In this document: piece after piece, positions 44,057 to 55,047 of the stretch
Numbering within the stretch: the stretch's first letter is position 1
How the letters are laid out: the number at the start of each line of letters is the position of its first letter
DNA from: Streptomyces rubradiris
GTDB taxonomy: Bacteria; Actinomycetota; Actinomycetes; Streptomycetales; Streptomycetaceae
Reading direction: 5' to 3'
Length of the DNA: 64,000 nucleotides
Assembly: GCF_016860525.1 (NCBI RefSeq)
Contig: NZ_BNEA01000015.1
Coordinates: forward strand, 1,550,001 to 1,614,000
The notes under the pieces: model-generated
What the model saw: the letters and a program-made list of their open reading frames with translations, nothing else
What the model was told of the DNA's origin: nothing
Database searches by the model: none
Position numbers and translations under genes: made by a program

Positions 44057-44084
44057 CCAATTAAAATACCGGTATAGTAATTGG
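44057..44084 (+). promoter_or_regulatory. 28-bp palindrome with embedded -10 box; likely leaderless promoter
   Basis: CCAATTA (44057-44063), an inner ATACCGGTAT (44066-44075) and TAATTGG (44078-44084) form one palindrome with two mismatched pairs, in a locally AT-rich patch. TATAGT (44073-44078) is a good -10 element lying 7 nt before the ATG at 44086, and there is no ribosome-binding site. The aminopeptidase mRNA is therefore probably leaderless and the palindrome an operator for the divergent XRE protein. Confidence 0.7.
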
Positions 44085-44085
44085 C

Positions 44086-44853
44086 ATGGTGGAACTGAAG
44101 ACCGAAACGTCGATCGACGCGATGCACGCGGCGGGCCGGGTCGTCGGCCGCGCCCTGACGGCCGTACGCGAGGCCGCCCGCGTCGGTGTCACGCTGCTGG
44201 AGCTGGACGAGGTGGCCCGGGAGGTGCTGCGCGAGGCGGGCGCGACCTCGCCGTTCCTCGGCTACCGCCCCTCCTTCGCCCCGACCCCCTTCCCCGCGGT
44301 GATCTGCGCCTCGGTGAACGACGCGATCGTGCACGGCATCCCGACGGGCTACCGGCTGCGCGACGGCGACCTGCTCTCCGTCGACTGCGGCGCCGTGCTG
44401 GACGGCTGGGCCGGCGACTCGGCGATCAGCTTCGTGGTGGGCCGACCCCGCCCGGCGGACCTGCGGCTGATCGAGACCGCCGAGCGGGCGCTGGCCGCGG
44501 GCATCGCGGCGGCCGTCGTGGGCAACCGCATCGGGGACATCGCGCACGCCGTCGGCCGGGTCTGCCGCACGGCCGGCTACGGCATCCCGCAGGGCTTCGG
44601 CGGCCATGGCGTGGGCCGCCGCATGCACGAGGACCCCGAGGTCCCGAACGAGGGCCGCCCGGGCCGCGGCCTCCCGCTCCGGGCCGGCATGGTCCTCGCC
44701 ATCGAGCCCATGCTGATCGCGAGCGGCAAGGACGGCTACCACGAGGCCCCCGACGGCTGGACCCTGCGCACCGACGACGGCTCCCGCGCGGCCCACACCG
44801 AGCACACGGTGGCGGTCACGGAAGAGGGCCCTCGCATCCTGACGGCAAGGTAA
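44086..44853 (+). CDS. map: Type I methionine aminopeptidase
   Basis: A 255-residue dinuclear metallopeptidase that removes N-terminal Met. All metal and substrate ligands are visible: IVHGIPTG (His), VDCGAVLDGWAGDSA (two Asp), GHGVGRRMHEDP (His), MVLAIEPML (Glu) and AHTEHTV (Glu). Streptomyces usually have a housekeeping map in the ribosomal region, so this copy with its own divergent XRE regulator is likely a conditionally expressed paralogue (context not in window). No Shine-Dalgarno site precedes the ATG; a -10 box ends 7 nt upstream. Confidence 0.93.
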   Translation: MVELKTETSIDAMHAAGRVVGRALTAVREAARVGVTLLELDEVAREVLREAGATSPFLGYRPSFAPTPFPAVICASVNDAIVHGIPTGYRLRDGDLLSVDCGAVLDGWAGDSAISFVVGRPRPADLRLIETAERALAAGIAAAVVGNRIGDIAHAVGRVCRTAGYGIPQGFGGHGVGRRMHEDPEVPNEGRPGRGLPLRAGMVLAIEPMLIASGKDGYHEAPDGWTLRTDDGSRAAHTEHTVAVTEEGPRILTAR

Positions 44854-45037
44854 GCGCCCCAAGGGGGCGCGGGGAACGGCGCGCCCGGCCACAACGCGCC
44901 CGCAGCCGCCCGAATACGGGAATCCCCCTCCCCGTAGGCGGACATGCCCGACGAAACGGATCGTGTCATCGTGGGCATGAGCGCCTCTTACCCGGTTACC
45001 CGGCGGAGCCAGTCGTCAGCGAAGGAAACGCAACGCC

Positions 45038-47596
<2,559 letters not shown>

Positions 47597-47622
47597 CGCA
47601 CGGCTCCGGCCGCCGCAGCCCT

Positions 47623-47653
47623 CGGTAGGGCTCCGGCGGCCGGAGCCCTACCG
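47623..47653. terminator. Hairpin between clp and ggt
   Basis: CGGTAGGGCTCCGGC (47623-47637) and its exact complement (47639-47653) form a 15-bp inverted repeat around one central base, in the gap between two convergent genes. The right arm lies inside the first copy of a 30-bp direct repeat. Confidence 0.7.
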
Positions 47654-47698
47654 CGCCGGGCGCACCACGCCGGAGCCCTACCGCGCCGGGCGCACCAC
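47639..47698. repeat. 30-bp tandem duplication at the 3' end of ggt
   Basis: Two exact 30-bp copies lie back to back (47639-47668 and 47669-47698). The second copy contains the last five sense codons and the TAG of ggt. The first is therefore a duplicated gene end left downstream of the stop. It is a recent, harmless duplication. Confidence 0.85.
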
Positions 47699-49480
47699 CA
47701 TCGCCGAGCCGCCGCCGCGCCGTACCTTCTCGGCGGCGGCCAGCCACCTGCCGTCCGGCAGGCGCTGCACGCCGGTGGCGGCGCCGATCTCGGGGATGGG
47801 GCTGAAAGCGTGCCCGATGGCCTCCAGGCGGCGCTTCAGCCCGCTGTCGTACAGCCCCGGTTCCAGCTCGGTCCGCGCCGTGTTGCGCTGGCTGGCGCGC
47901 GGGGCGGCGATGGCGTCGACCAGCGGCAGACGCCGGTCGAGGAACCCGGTCAGGGTCTGCAGCACGGTGCTGATGATGGTGGCGCCGCCGGGGGAACCGA
48001 CCGCCACGACGGGCTTGCCCTGCCGGTCCAGCACGATCGTCGGGGCGACCGAGGAGCGCGGGCGCTTGCCCGGGCCGGGCAGGTTGGGGTCGTGGACGGC
48101 CGGGTTGGCGGGGGCGAAGGAGAAGTCGGTCAGCTCGTTGTTGAGCAGGAAACCCCGGCCGGGGACGGTGATGCCGCTGCCGCCGGTCTGCTCGATGGTG
48201 AGCGTGTAGGCGACGACGTTGCCCCACTTGTCGGCCACGGTCAGATGGGTGGTGTTCTCTCCCTCGTACGTCGTCGGGGCCGCGGTGCCGCCCTTGCCGC
48301 AGGGTGCGGGACGGCGCGGGTCGCCCGGGGCGAGCGGGCTGGTGAGGACGGCGTCGTCCTTGATGAGGCAGCCGCGCGAGTCGGCGTACCGCTGGGACAG
48401 CAGCCCCCGGGTCGGTACGTCCTCGAAGGCGGGGTCGCCGACCCAGCGCCCGCGGTCGGCGAACGCGACGCGGCTCGCCTCGATGAGGCGGTGCAGGTAA
48501 CGGACCTGGTCCGCCTTCGACAGGTCGGTCCGCTCCAGGATGTTGAGGGCCTCGCCGACGGTGGTGCCGCCGGAGGAGGAGGGGGCGATGGAGTAGACGT
48601 CCAGGCCGCGGTAGGAAGTCCGGGTCGGTGCCTGGAGCTTGGCGCGGTAGACCGCGAAGTCCTTCTCGGCGAGCTTGCCCGGGCGGGCGTTCCAGCCGGA
48701 GGCGGGGTCCACGGGCGGGTGTTCGACGGCCTTGACGATGTCGTCGCCTATGTCCCCGCGGTAGACGGCCGCCGTGCCCTCGCGGCCCAGTTGCTCGTAG
48801 GTGCGGGCCAGGTCGGGGTTCTTCAGGGTGGAGCCGACGACGGGGAGCCGGCCGCCCGGCAGGAACAGCTTCACGGTGTCGGGGAAGTAGCGGAACCGGG
48901 TCTCGTTGGCCGCGGTCTGCGCCCGGAAGGTGTCGTCCACCGTGAAGCCGTCGCGGGCTATTCGCTCGGCCGGTTCCAGCACGGTGCTCAGCTTCTCGCT
49001 GCCCCACTCCTGAAGGGCCTTCTGCCAGGTGGCGGGGGTGCCCGGGGTGCCGACGCTCAGCCCGCTGCTGACGGCGTCGGCGAACGGGATCGGTTTGCCG
49101 TGCTCCAGGAACAGGCCGGAGTCCGCGGCGAGCGGCGCGGTCTCGCGGCCGTCGATCGTGTGGACCGTGCGGGTCCTCGCGTCGTAGTGGACGAAGTAGC
49201 CGCCTCCGCCGATGCCGGAGGAGTAGGGCTCGGTGACGCCGAGCGCGGCGGCCGTGGCGACGGCCGCGTCCACCGCGTTGCCGCCGCGCCTGAGGATCTC
49301 GATGCCGGCGGCGGAGGCGTCCGCGTCGACGCTGGCGACGGCTCCGCCGTAACCGACGGCCACGGGCGTCTTGGCGGCCGTCTCGCTCGCCTGCGCGGCG
49401 GGCGGCGCCGCCGCCCCCACCGACACCATGGCGGCCGAGACCGCCAGAACCGCCAGTTTCCGCTTGTCTGGGCGACCCAT
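47678..49480 (-). CDS. ggt: Secreted gamma-glutamyltransferase
   Basis: A 600-residue extracellular Ntn-hydrolase that cleaves glutathione and other gamma-glutamyl compounds. The signal peptide is residues 1-31 (KRKLAVLAVSAAMVSVGAAA, then PPAAQAS). The body starts VGYGGAVASVDADASAAGIEILRRGGNAVDAA. The autocleavage Thr is in GENTTHLTVADKWGNVVAYT, followed by PGKRPRSSVAPTIV and GSPGGATIISTV, which bind the glutamyl carboxylate. The ATG at 49480 is chosen for the signal peptide. The upstream amino-acid ABC transporter genes on the same strand could take up the released glutamate. Confidence 0.93.
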   Translation of the reverse strand: MGRPDKRKLAVLAVSAAMVSVGAAAPPAAQASETAAKTPVAVGYGGAVASVDADASAAGIEILRRGGNAVDAAVATAAALGVTEPYSSGIGGGGYFVHYDARTRTVHTIDGRETAPLAADSGLFLEHGKPIPFADAVSSGLSVGTPGTPATWQKALQEWGSEKLSTVLEPAERIARDGFTVDDTFRAQTAANETRFRYFPDTVKLFLPGGRLPVVGSTLKNPDLARTYEQLGREGTAAVYRGDIGDDIVKAVEHPPVDPASGWNARPGKLAEKDFAVYRAKLQAPTRTSYRGLDVYSIAPSSSGGTTVGEALNILERTDLSKADQVRYLHRLIEASRVAFADRGRWVGDPAFEDVPTRGLLSQRYADSRGCLIKDDAVLTSPLAPGDPRRPAPCGKGGTAAPTTYEGENTTHLTVADKWGNVVAYTLTIEQTGGSGITVPGRGFLLNNELTDFSFAPANPAVHDPNLPGPGKRPRSSVAPTIVLDRQGKPVVAVGSPGGATIISTVLQTLTGFLDRRLPLVDAIAAPRASQRNTARTELEPGLYDSGLKRRLEAIGHAFSPIPEIGAATGVQRLPDGRWLAAAEKVRRGGGSAMVVRPAR

Positions 49481-49763
49481 GCGTACCTCCCGTCGGGACA
49501 GTCCGCGCAGCGTAACCAGAACGGTGCTGTACCGACAGTACGCCGCGGTGCCCGGCCCCACCATGCCGGAGCTCGAACACGCGTACGGCACAGGCGTGGT
49601 CGTGCCGGTGGCGGATGTCACACCGCCGAGCACAACCCGTCCGGCGCGCAGCTGACCTTCTCCCCGCCGTGGGGACGACCCGTCACAGGTGTCCGTCCCG
49701 CTCGGCGAGCAGTGATCTCCGGCTGCCGCCGGACGAGCCTGGCCCGTTGAACTGCCGCCCCCC

Positions 49764-50642
49764 TCAGGGTTTCGGGGCCATGGGGGGCTCCCCACCGGGC
49801 AGCAGCGCCCCAGGGCCGGCCGGGGCCTGGACCACCGCCTCGGTCTTGGGACTGCGCTGCTCACGGCGGGACACCCAGCCGGCGAACCACGAGAGCAGCA
49901 TGCACATCCCGATGTAGATCGGCGAGATCACCATCACTACGGGGATGAACGGCAAATCGTAGTCGAGGTTGGACGCGATGAGTTTCCCGGCATGGAGAAA
50001 CTCCTCGTAGGTGATGAGGAAGCCGAGGGAGGTGTCCTTCAGCGCGACCACCAACTGGCTGATGATGGCGGGCAGCATCGCGCGCACCGCCTGCGGCACG
50101 AGGACGTGCGTCATGACCTGCGTCTTGCGCATGCCGAGCGCGAACGCGGCCTCCTCCTGGCCGCGTTCGACGGCGTGCACGCCGGAGCGGAAGACCTCGG
50201 CGAGCACCGAGCCGTTGTAGAGGGTGAGCCCGGCGACCAGCGCGGGCAGCGGCTGCACCTTCAGCGCCACGAAGATGAAGAAGATCATCACCAGCACGGG
50301 CATGGCCCGGAAGAACTCCACGACGAGCGTGGCGAGCGCGCGCACCGGCCGGTGGTCGGACAGCCGGCCGCAGGCCAGCACCCCGCCGAGGACCAGGGAG
50401 AGGACGGCCGCGAGGGCGAACGCCTTCAGGGTGTTGCCGAGTCCGCGCAGCAACAGCCACTGGATGCCCTGGTACTCGAACGGCATCCACTTGGTGGCGG
50501 TGAACTGGCCGGTGTGGAACAGCAGGTAGAGGATCCAGGCGAGCAGTGCGAGGAGGACGGCGGTGGACAGGACGCCGTACAGCGCGTGCCGCCGCCGGGC
50601 GTGCGGGCCGGGGACGTCGTAGAGCGCGGGGGCGGCGGTCAT
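49764..50642 (-). CDS. Amino-acid ABC transporter permease (second permease)
   Basis: A 292-residue inner-membrane permease of the His/Glu/Gln type (HisM/GlnP). It begins MTAAPALYDVPGPHARRRHALYG, has five or more hydrophobic segments, and has the EAA loop YNGSVLAEVFRSGVHAVERGQEEAAFALGM that docks the ATPase. The C-terminal 40 residues are a Pro/Gly-rich cytoplasmic tail. ATG 50642 overlaps the stop of the partner permease by 4 nt. Together with the genes to 52967 it forms a complete glutamate-type importer. Confidence 0.92.
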   Translation of the reverse strand: MTAAPALYDVPGPHARRRHALYGVLSTAVLLALLAWILYLLFHTGQFTATKWMPFEYQGIQWLLLRGLGNTLKAFALAAVLSLVLGGVLACGRLSDHRPVRALATLVVEFFRAMPVLVMIFFIFVALKVQPLPALVAGLTLYNGSVLAEVFRSGVHAVERGQEEAAFALGMRKTQVMTHVLVPQAVRAMLPAIISQLVVALKDTSLGFLITYEEFLHAGKLIASNLDYDLPFIPVVMVISPIYIGMCMLLSWFAGWVSRREQRSPKTEAVVQAPAGPGALLPGGEPPMAPKP

Positions 50643-51283
50643 CGGGCGACTCCCCACTTGCGCTCCAGCGCGTGGAACAGGGCGCTGATGGCGAGCGTGA
50701 CGATCAGATAGCCGACGGCGATCCAGACGAACGTCCAGACGATGTTGTAGCCGAGTTCGTTGAGCGTCTTGTACGTGCCGAGCAGCTCGGTCACGCTGAA
50801 GGCACCCGCGATCGCGGAGTTCTTGGCGAGCGCGATGAGGGTGGAGCCGACGGGCGGGATCACGGACCGGAACGCCTGGGGCAGCACGACCAGCGACAGC
50901 GTCTGCCCGAAGGTCATGCCGAGGCTGCGGGCCGCCTCGCCCTGTCCCCTGGGCACGGTGTTGATGCCGGAGCGCAGCACCTCGCAGATGAAGGCGGAGG
51001 TGTAGCAGCCGAGGGCGAGGACCGCGAACACCTGGAAGGGCAGGACGAGTCCGAACCGGGGCAGGCCGAGCAGCACCGCGAAGAACAGCAGGGTGAGCGG
51101 GGTGTTGCGCAGGACGGCGACCCACGCGGTGCCGAAGATCCGCAGGGAGCCGACGGGCGCGACCCGGAAGGACGCCATCACGAAGCCCAGCACGAGGGCC
51201 AGCAGGGAGGCGTAGACGGTCAGTTCGAGGGTGCCGAGGAAACCGGCGCCGTAGGCCGAGAAGTTGTCTGTCAGTACGTTCAT
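50639..51283 (-). CDS. Amino-acid ABC transporter permease (first permease)
   Basis: A 214-residue permease (MNVLTDNFSAYGAGFLGTLELTVYA) with the HisM-type fold. The EAA loop is CYTSAFICEVLRSGINTVPRGQGEAARSLGM. It pairs with the second permease to make the transmembrane channel. The start ATG 51283 overlaps the stop of the binding-protein gene and its own stop overlaps the next start, both by 4 nt, so translation is coupled along the operon. Confidence 0.92.
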   Translation of the reverse strand: MNVLTDNFSAYGAGFLGTLELTVYASLLALVLGFVMASFRVAPVGSLRIFGTAWVAVLRNTPLTLLFFAVLLGLPRFGLVLPFQVFAVLALGCYTSAFICEVLRSGINTVPRGQGEAARSLGMTFGQTLSLVVLPQAFRSVIPPVGSTLIALAKNSAIAGAFSVTELLGTYKTLNELGYNIVWTFVWIAVGYLIVTLAISALFHALERKWGVAR

Positions 51284-52206
51284 GCCGTCCTCGCTCGGCC
51301 CGCCGGGTAGCGGTCGATGGCGGGCGGGTGGGGTGCGGGTACGCCGGACAGGCCGAGCGTGGCGTCGTACGCCTTCTTCCAGTCGCCGTTCTTCTCGCGG
51401 GCCGCCAGGGCGTCGTCGAGGGCGAACCGCAGGGCGTTGTCGCCGCGCGGGACGCCGATGCCGTAGGGCTCCTTGGAGAACGGCTTGCCGGCGAGCTTGA
51501 GTTCGTCCGGGACCTTGGCCGCGTAGCCGATGAGGATGGCGTCGTCGGTGGTGACCGCGTCGACCTGGTAGGTGAGGAGGTTGTCCACGCAGACGGAGTA
51601 GGTGTCGTAGGCGACCAGGACCGCTTTCGGGTAGTCGGCCCTGATGCGCTGGTACGGCGTGGAGCCGGCCGCCGAGCAGACGCGTTTGCCGGCCAGGTCC
51701 TGGGGTCCGTGGATGGTGTCCTCGTCCCTGCGGACCAGGAGCGACTGGCCGGCCATGTAGTAGGGGCCGGCGAAGCCCACGAGTTTCTTGCGGTTGGGGT
51801 TGATGGTGTAGGTGCCCACGTAGTAGTCGATCTGGCCGTTCTGCAGGGCGGTCTCGCGGTTGGCGGAGGCGATGGTGCGGAACCGGATGCTCTGCGGTGC
51901 CAGGCCGAGCGAGGCGGACATCATTTTGGCGATCTCGATGTCGAAGCCGGAGTAGGCGCCGGTGGCCGGGTCCTTCTCGCCGAGGTAGGGCTGGTCCTCC
52001 TTGACGCCGACGACGAAGTGGCCGCGCCGCTTGGCCCGGGTCCAGGTCCGGGAGGCGGGCAGGCGGACGTCCTGGGCCACCTGGTAGTGCGGGAGTTTCC
52101 CGGCGGCCGGCCCCTTGCCGGGCGGGCTGCCCTCCTTGCCGCAGGCGGCTGCCAGCAGCGCGAGCAGCGCGCACAGGGCGCGGGGCACACGGGTGGTACG
52201 GCACAT
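51280..52206 (-). CDS. Glutamate-type ABC transporter substrate-binding lipoprotein
   Basis: A 308-residue periplasmic-binding-protein-family lipoprotein (SBP_bac_3). The signal peptide ends in the lipobox LAAAC (Cys22). The mature protein has the usual GVKEDQPYLGEKDPATGAYSGFDIEIAKMMS and the hinge region SVCVDNLLTYQVDAVTTDD. It captures a polar amino acid (glutamate/aspartate class by resemblance) and hands it to the two permeases. It follows the ATPase gene by 17 nt. Confidence 0.92.
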   Translation of the reverse strand: MCRTTRVPRALCALLALLAAACGKEGSPPGKGPAAGKLPHYQVAQDVRLPASRTWTRAKRRGHFVVGVKEDQPYLGEKDPATGAYSGFDIEIAKMMSASLGLAPQSIRFRTIASANRETALQNGQIDYYVGTYTINPNRKKLVGFAGPYYMAGQSLLVRRDEDTIHGPQDLAGKRVCSAAGSTPYQRIRADYPKAVLVAYDTYSVCVDNLLTYQVDAVTTDDAILIGYAAKVPDELKLAGKPFSKEPYGIGVPRGDNALRFALDDALAAREKNGDWKKAYDATLGLSGVPAPHPPAIDRYPAGRARTA

Positions 52207-52223
52207 GGGTCGCGGTCCCCCGG

Positions 52224-52967
52224 TCAGTGCTTGAGGATCTTGGAGAGGAAGTCCTTGGCGCGGTCGCTGCGCGGGTCGGTGAAGAACTCGTCCGGGCTGC
52301 GGTCCTCCACGATCCGGCCGTCGGCCATGAAGACGACCCGGTTGGCGGAGGCGCGGGCGAAGCCCATCTCGTGGGTGACGACGACCATGGTCATCCCCTC
52401 CCGGGCGAGTTGCCGCATGACCTCCAGCACCTCGTTGATCATCTCGGGGTCGAGGGCGGAGGTGGGCTCGTCGAAGAGCATCGCCTTGGGTTCCATGGCG
52501 AGCGCGCGGGCGATGGCGACGCGCTGCTGCTGGCCGCCGGAGAGCTGGGCGGGGTACTTGTCGGCCTGGTTCAGCAGGCCGACCCGGTCCAGGAGTTCGC
52601 GGGAGCGCCGGTCGGCCTCCTCCTGGCGCCGCCCGCGCACCTTGACCTGGGCGAGGGAGACGTTCTGCAGGACGGTCTTATGGGCGAAGAGGTTGAAGGA
52701 CTGGAAGACCATGCCGACCTCGGCGCGCAGCCGGGCGAGGGCCTTGCCCTCCGCGGGCAGCGGCCGGCCGTCGAGGGTGATGGTGCCGGACTCGATGGTC
52801 TCCAGCCGGTTGATCGTCCTGCACAGCGTCGACTTGCCCGAGCCGGACGGGCCGATGACCACGACCACCTCCCCCTTGCCGACCGTGAGGTCGATGTCCC
52901 TCAGGACATGCAGCTCCCCGTAGTACTTGTTGACGTTGCGCAGTTCGATCAACGGATCGACGGCCAT
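52224..52967 (-). CDS. Amino-acid ABC transporter ATP-binding protein
   Basis: A 247-residue ATPase of the GlnQ/GluA class. It has Walker A GPSGSGKST, Q-loop MVFQSFNLFAHKTV, signature LSGGQQQR, Walker B AMLFDEPTSALD and the H-loop VVTHEMGFAR. It powers the importer encoded by the three genes downstream. The start ATG 52967 gives MAVDPLIELRNVNKYYGELH. It is the first gene of the operon. Confidence 0.95.
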   Translation of the reverse strand: MAVDPLIELRNVNKYYGELHVLRDIDLTVGKGEVVVVIGPSGSGKSTLCRTINRLETIESGTITLDGRPLPAEGKALARLRAEVGMVFQSFNLFAHKTVLQNVSLAQVKVRGRRQEEADRRSRELLDRVGLLNQADKYPAQLSGGQQQRVAIARALAMEPKAMLFDEPTSALDPEMINEVLEVMRQLAREGMTMVVVTHEMGFARASANRVVFMADGRIVEDRSPDEFFTDPRSDRAKDFLSKILKH

Positions 52968-53123
52968 CCGCAGCCCCACTCGCTCTCGGCTGTGTCGTGG
53001 TTGCCGCAACCTATCCAGCCTGCCGTGCGGTTGAGGGACGACACGCACCTTCAGGGCATTAGCCGTATTTACGTCAGCGGGCGCCAGGAGCCTGTTCAGC
53101 GGGCGGCCGGGGCCGGGGCGGGC

Positions 53124-53543
53124 TCAGTCCTCGGCGATCTCGGCGTACACCTGGGACAGCTCGGGGACCCCGCTCGCCGCCCACTCCTGTCCGGCCGGCA
53201 CCACCTCCACCGTCCGGCCGGAGGCGAGCCGTACGACGGGTTCGCCGTCGGAGCGGATCCGCCAGGCGGCGCCGGGCACCGTGCGCACCACGACCGTGCC
53301 CAGGTACAGCCCGGCGTCATGGCCCAGCCAGGGCAGCGTCTCGGGGTCGTCGCGCCAGCGCGGGTCCATCTGGTCCAGGGCCACCAGGGAGGCCGGGGTG
53401 TCGTCGAGGCGGACACCCGCCCGGGCCGCCTGCGAGCGCAGCAGATCGCACTCGGACAGCAGCGCGGCGACCGCCTCGGGGTCGGCGGGCGGCGCCGGCT
53501 CACCGTTCTTGTCGTGCCGGGGGCCCAGGAACGGAAGACGCAT
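53124..53543 (-). CDS. Conserved actinobacterial protein (DUF6278-like)
   Basis: A 139-residue soluble protein that I recall as a common Streptomyces family (DUF6278-like; from memory). The stretches LLSECDLLRSQAARAGVRLDD, ALDQMDPRWRDDPETLPWLG and AGLYLGTVVVRTVPGA are its conserved-looking parts. The function is unknown. There is no signal peptide or membrane segment. It lies 15 nt upstream of the exonuclease III stop on the opposite reading order, and both genes are on the minus strand with exonuclease III transcribed first. Confidence 0.78.
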   Translation of the reverse strand: MRLPFLGPRHDKNGEPAPPADPEAVAALLSECDLLRSQAARAGVRLDDTPASLVALDQMDPRWRDDPETLPWLGHDAGLYLGTVVVRTVPGAAWRIRSDGEPVVRLASGRTVEVVPAGQEWAASGVPELSQVYAEIAED

Positions 53544-53558
53544 GCCCCCAGCGTGGCA

Positions 53559-54338
53559 TCACACGTCCAGGTCGACCACCACCGGCGCGTGGTCGGAGGC
53601 GCCCTTGCCCTTGCGCTCCTCGCGGTCGACGTAGGCGTCCTTGACGGCCTTGGCGAACGGCTCGTTGCCGTAGACCAGATCGATGCGCATGCCGCGGTTC
53701 TTCGGGAAGCACAGCTGGCGGTAGTCCCAGTACGTGAACGGCCGGTCGTACTTCAGCGGGCGCGGCACGATGTCGTCCAGGCCCGTCTCGCGCAGGGCGG
53801 CGAGCGCGGCGCGCTCGGCGGCGGTGACGTGGGTGGAGCCCTCGAACGCCGTCACGTCGTAGACGTCGTCGTCGGTCGGCGCCACGTTGTAGTCCCCCAG
53901 GACCGCGAACGGGCGGCTGCCCCGCGCGTCGCCGTACACGGCCGCCTTCAGGGCCTCGAACCACTGGAGCTTGTACGCGTAGTGCGGGTGCTCCACCTCG
54001 CGGCCGTTGGGCACGTACACCGACCAGACGCGGACCGGGCCGCAGGTCGCCGAGATGGCGCGCGGCTCGGTCACGCCGTCGTAGCCGGGGTCCCCGGGCA
54101 GGCCCTTGACCACGTCCTCGATGCCGACGCGGGAGAGCACCGCCACGCCGTTCCACCGGCCGGTCGCGTGGACCGCCGATTCGTAGCCCAGCTCGCGGAG
54201 CTGGTCGAAGGGGAACTGCTCCTCGGCGATCTTGGCCTCCTGGAGGCAGAGCACGTCGGTGGCGCTGCTCTCCAGCCAGGCCAGCAGCCGGGGCAGGCGG
54301 GCGGTGATCGAGTTCACGTTCCAGGTGGCGATGCGCAT
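53559..54338 (-). CDS. xth: Exodeoxyribonuclease III / AP endonuclease
   Basis: A 259-residue Mg2+-dependent nuclease that cuts at abasic sites and trims 3' ends in base-excision repair. It has ATWNVNSITARLPRLLAWL, LCLQEAKIAEEQFPF (metal Glu), VYVPNGREVEHPHY, LGDYNVAPTDDDVYD (catalytic Asp and Asn), GMRIDLVYGN and the final ASDHAPVVVDLDV with the catalytic His. Start ATG 54338. It lies 15 nt upstream of the DUF6278-like gene and is probably co-transcribed with it. Confidence 0.94.
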   Translation of the reverse strand: MRIATWNVNSITARLPRLLAWLESSATDVLCLQEAKIAEEQFPFDQLRELGYESAVHATGRWNGVAVLSRVGIEDVVKGLPGDPGYDGVTEPRAISATCGPVRVWSVYVPNGREVEHPHYAYKLQWFEALKAAVYGDARGSRPFAVLGDYNVAPTDDDVYDVTAFEGSTHVTAAERAALAALRETGLDDIVPRPLKYDRPFTYWDYRQLCFPKNRGMRIDLVYGNEPFAKAVKDAYVDREERKGKGASDHAPVVVDLDV

Positions 54339-54373
54339 GCCTCACAACCTACCCGGAGCCTGTGACAACGGGC

Positions 54374-55009
54374 TCAGACCTCCGCCGCCGCCCCGGGCGC
54401 CAGCCGCTGGTGGTCGGTGCCGCCCAGCCGGCCGAGGTGGCCGTCGTAGATCGGCAGGGCCAGGTCGGTGAGCAGGGCGTCGTGGACGTCGTAGGCGCGC
54501 CGCGGGGCGACCTCGCGGACGTAGTCGATCACCTCGGAGATCTTGTTCCAGGGGGCCATCACCGGCACCAGCAGCGTCTCCACCGGGTGGTCGGGGACGG
54601 TGAGGGCGTCGCCGGGGTGGAAGACCGCGCCGCCGTCGATCAGGTAGCCGACGTTGGTGACGCGCGGCAGGTCGGGGTGGATCACCGCGTGCAGCTCGCC
54701 GTGCACCTGGACGTCGAAGCCGGCGGCGGTGAAGGTGTCGCCGTGGCCGACGGTGTGCACCCGGCCCGGGAAGGCGGCCGTGATCCGCTCGGCGACGGCC
54801 CCGAGGGTCCAGATCTCGGCGGTGGGGTTGTCCTCCATGGCGGCCCGCAGCCGGAACTCGTCGAAGTGGTCCGGGTGCTCGTGCGTGATCAGGATGGCGT
54901 CCGCGCCGAGCGCCGCGTCCTCTTCGGAGAAGGCGCCCGGGTCGATGACGAGCGTCCGGCCCTCCTTGTCGAGGCGGACGCAGGCGTGGGACTTCTTCGT
55001 GAGCTTCAT
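54374..55009 (-). CDS. MBL-fold metal-dependent hydrolase (UlaG/YtnP-like)
   Basis: A 211-residue metallo-beta-lactamase-fold protein of the small class with motif ILITHEHPDHFDEF (HxHxDH), a second His in HGELHAVI and Asp in GGAVFHPGDALTVP. It starts MKLTKKSHACVRLDKEGRTL, typical of the family. An in-frame ATG at 55018 would add three residues. The substrate is unknown. It follows pcaDC by 38 nt on the same strand, but no aromatic-pathway role is known for it. Confidence 0.88.
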   Translation of the reverse strand: MKLTKKSHACVRLDKEGRTLVIDPGAFSEEDAALGADAILITHEHPDHFDEFRLRAAMEDNPTAEIWTLGAVAERITAAFPGRVHTVGHGDTFTAAGFDVQVHGELHAVIHPDLPRVTNVGYLIDGGAVFHPGDALTVPDHPVETLLVPVMAPWNKISEVIDYVREVAPRRAYDVHDALLTDLALPIYDGHLGRLGGTDHQRLAPGAAAEV

Positions 55010-55047
55010 GTCTCCCATCTTCACGCCCGCGCCCGCCGCGCGCGGCA

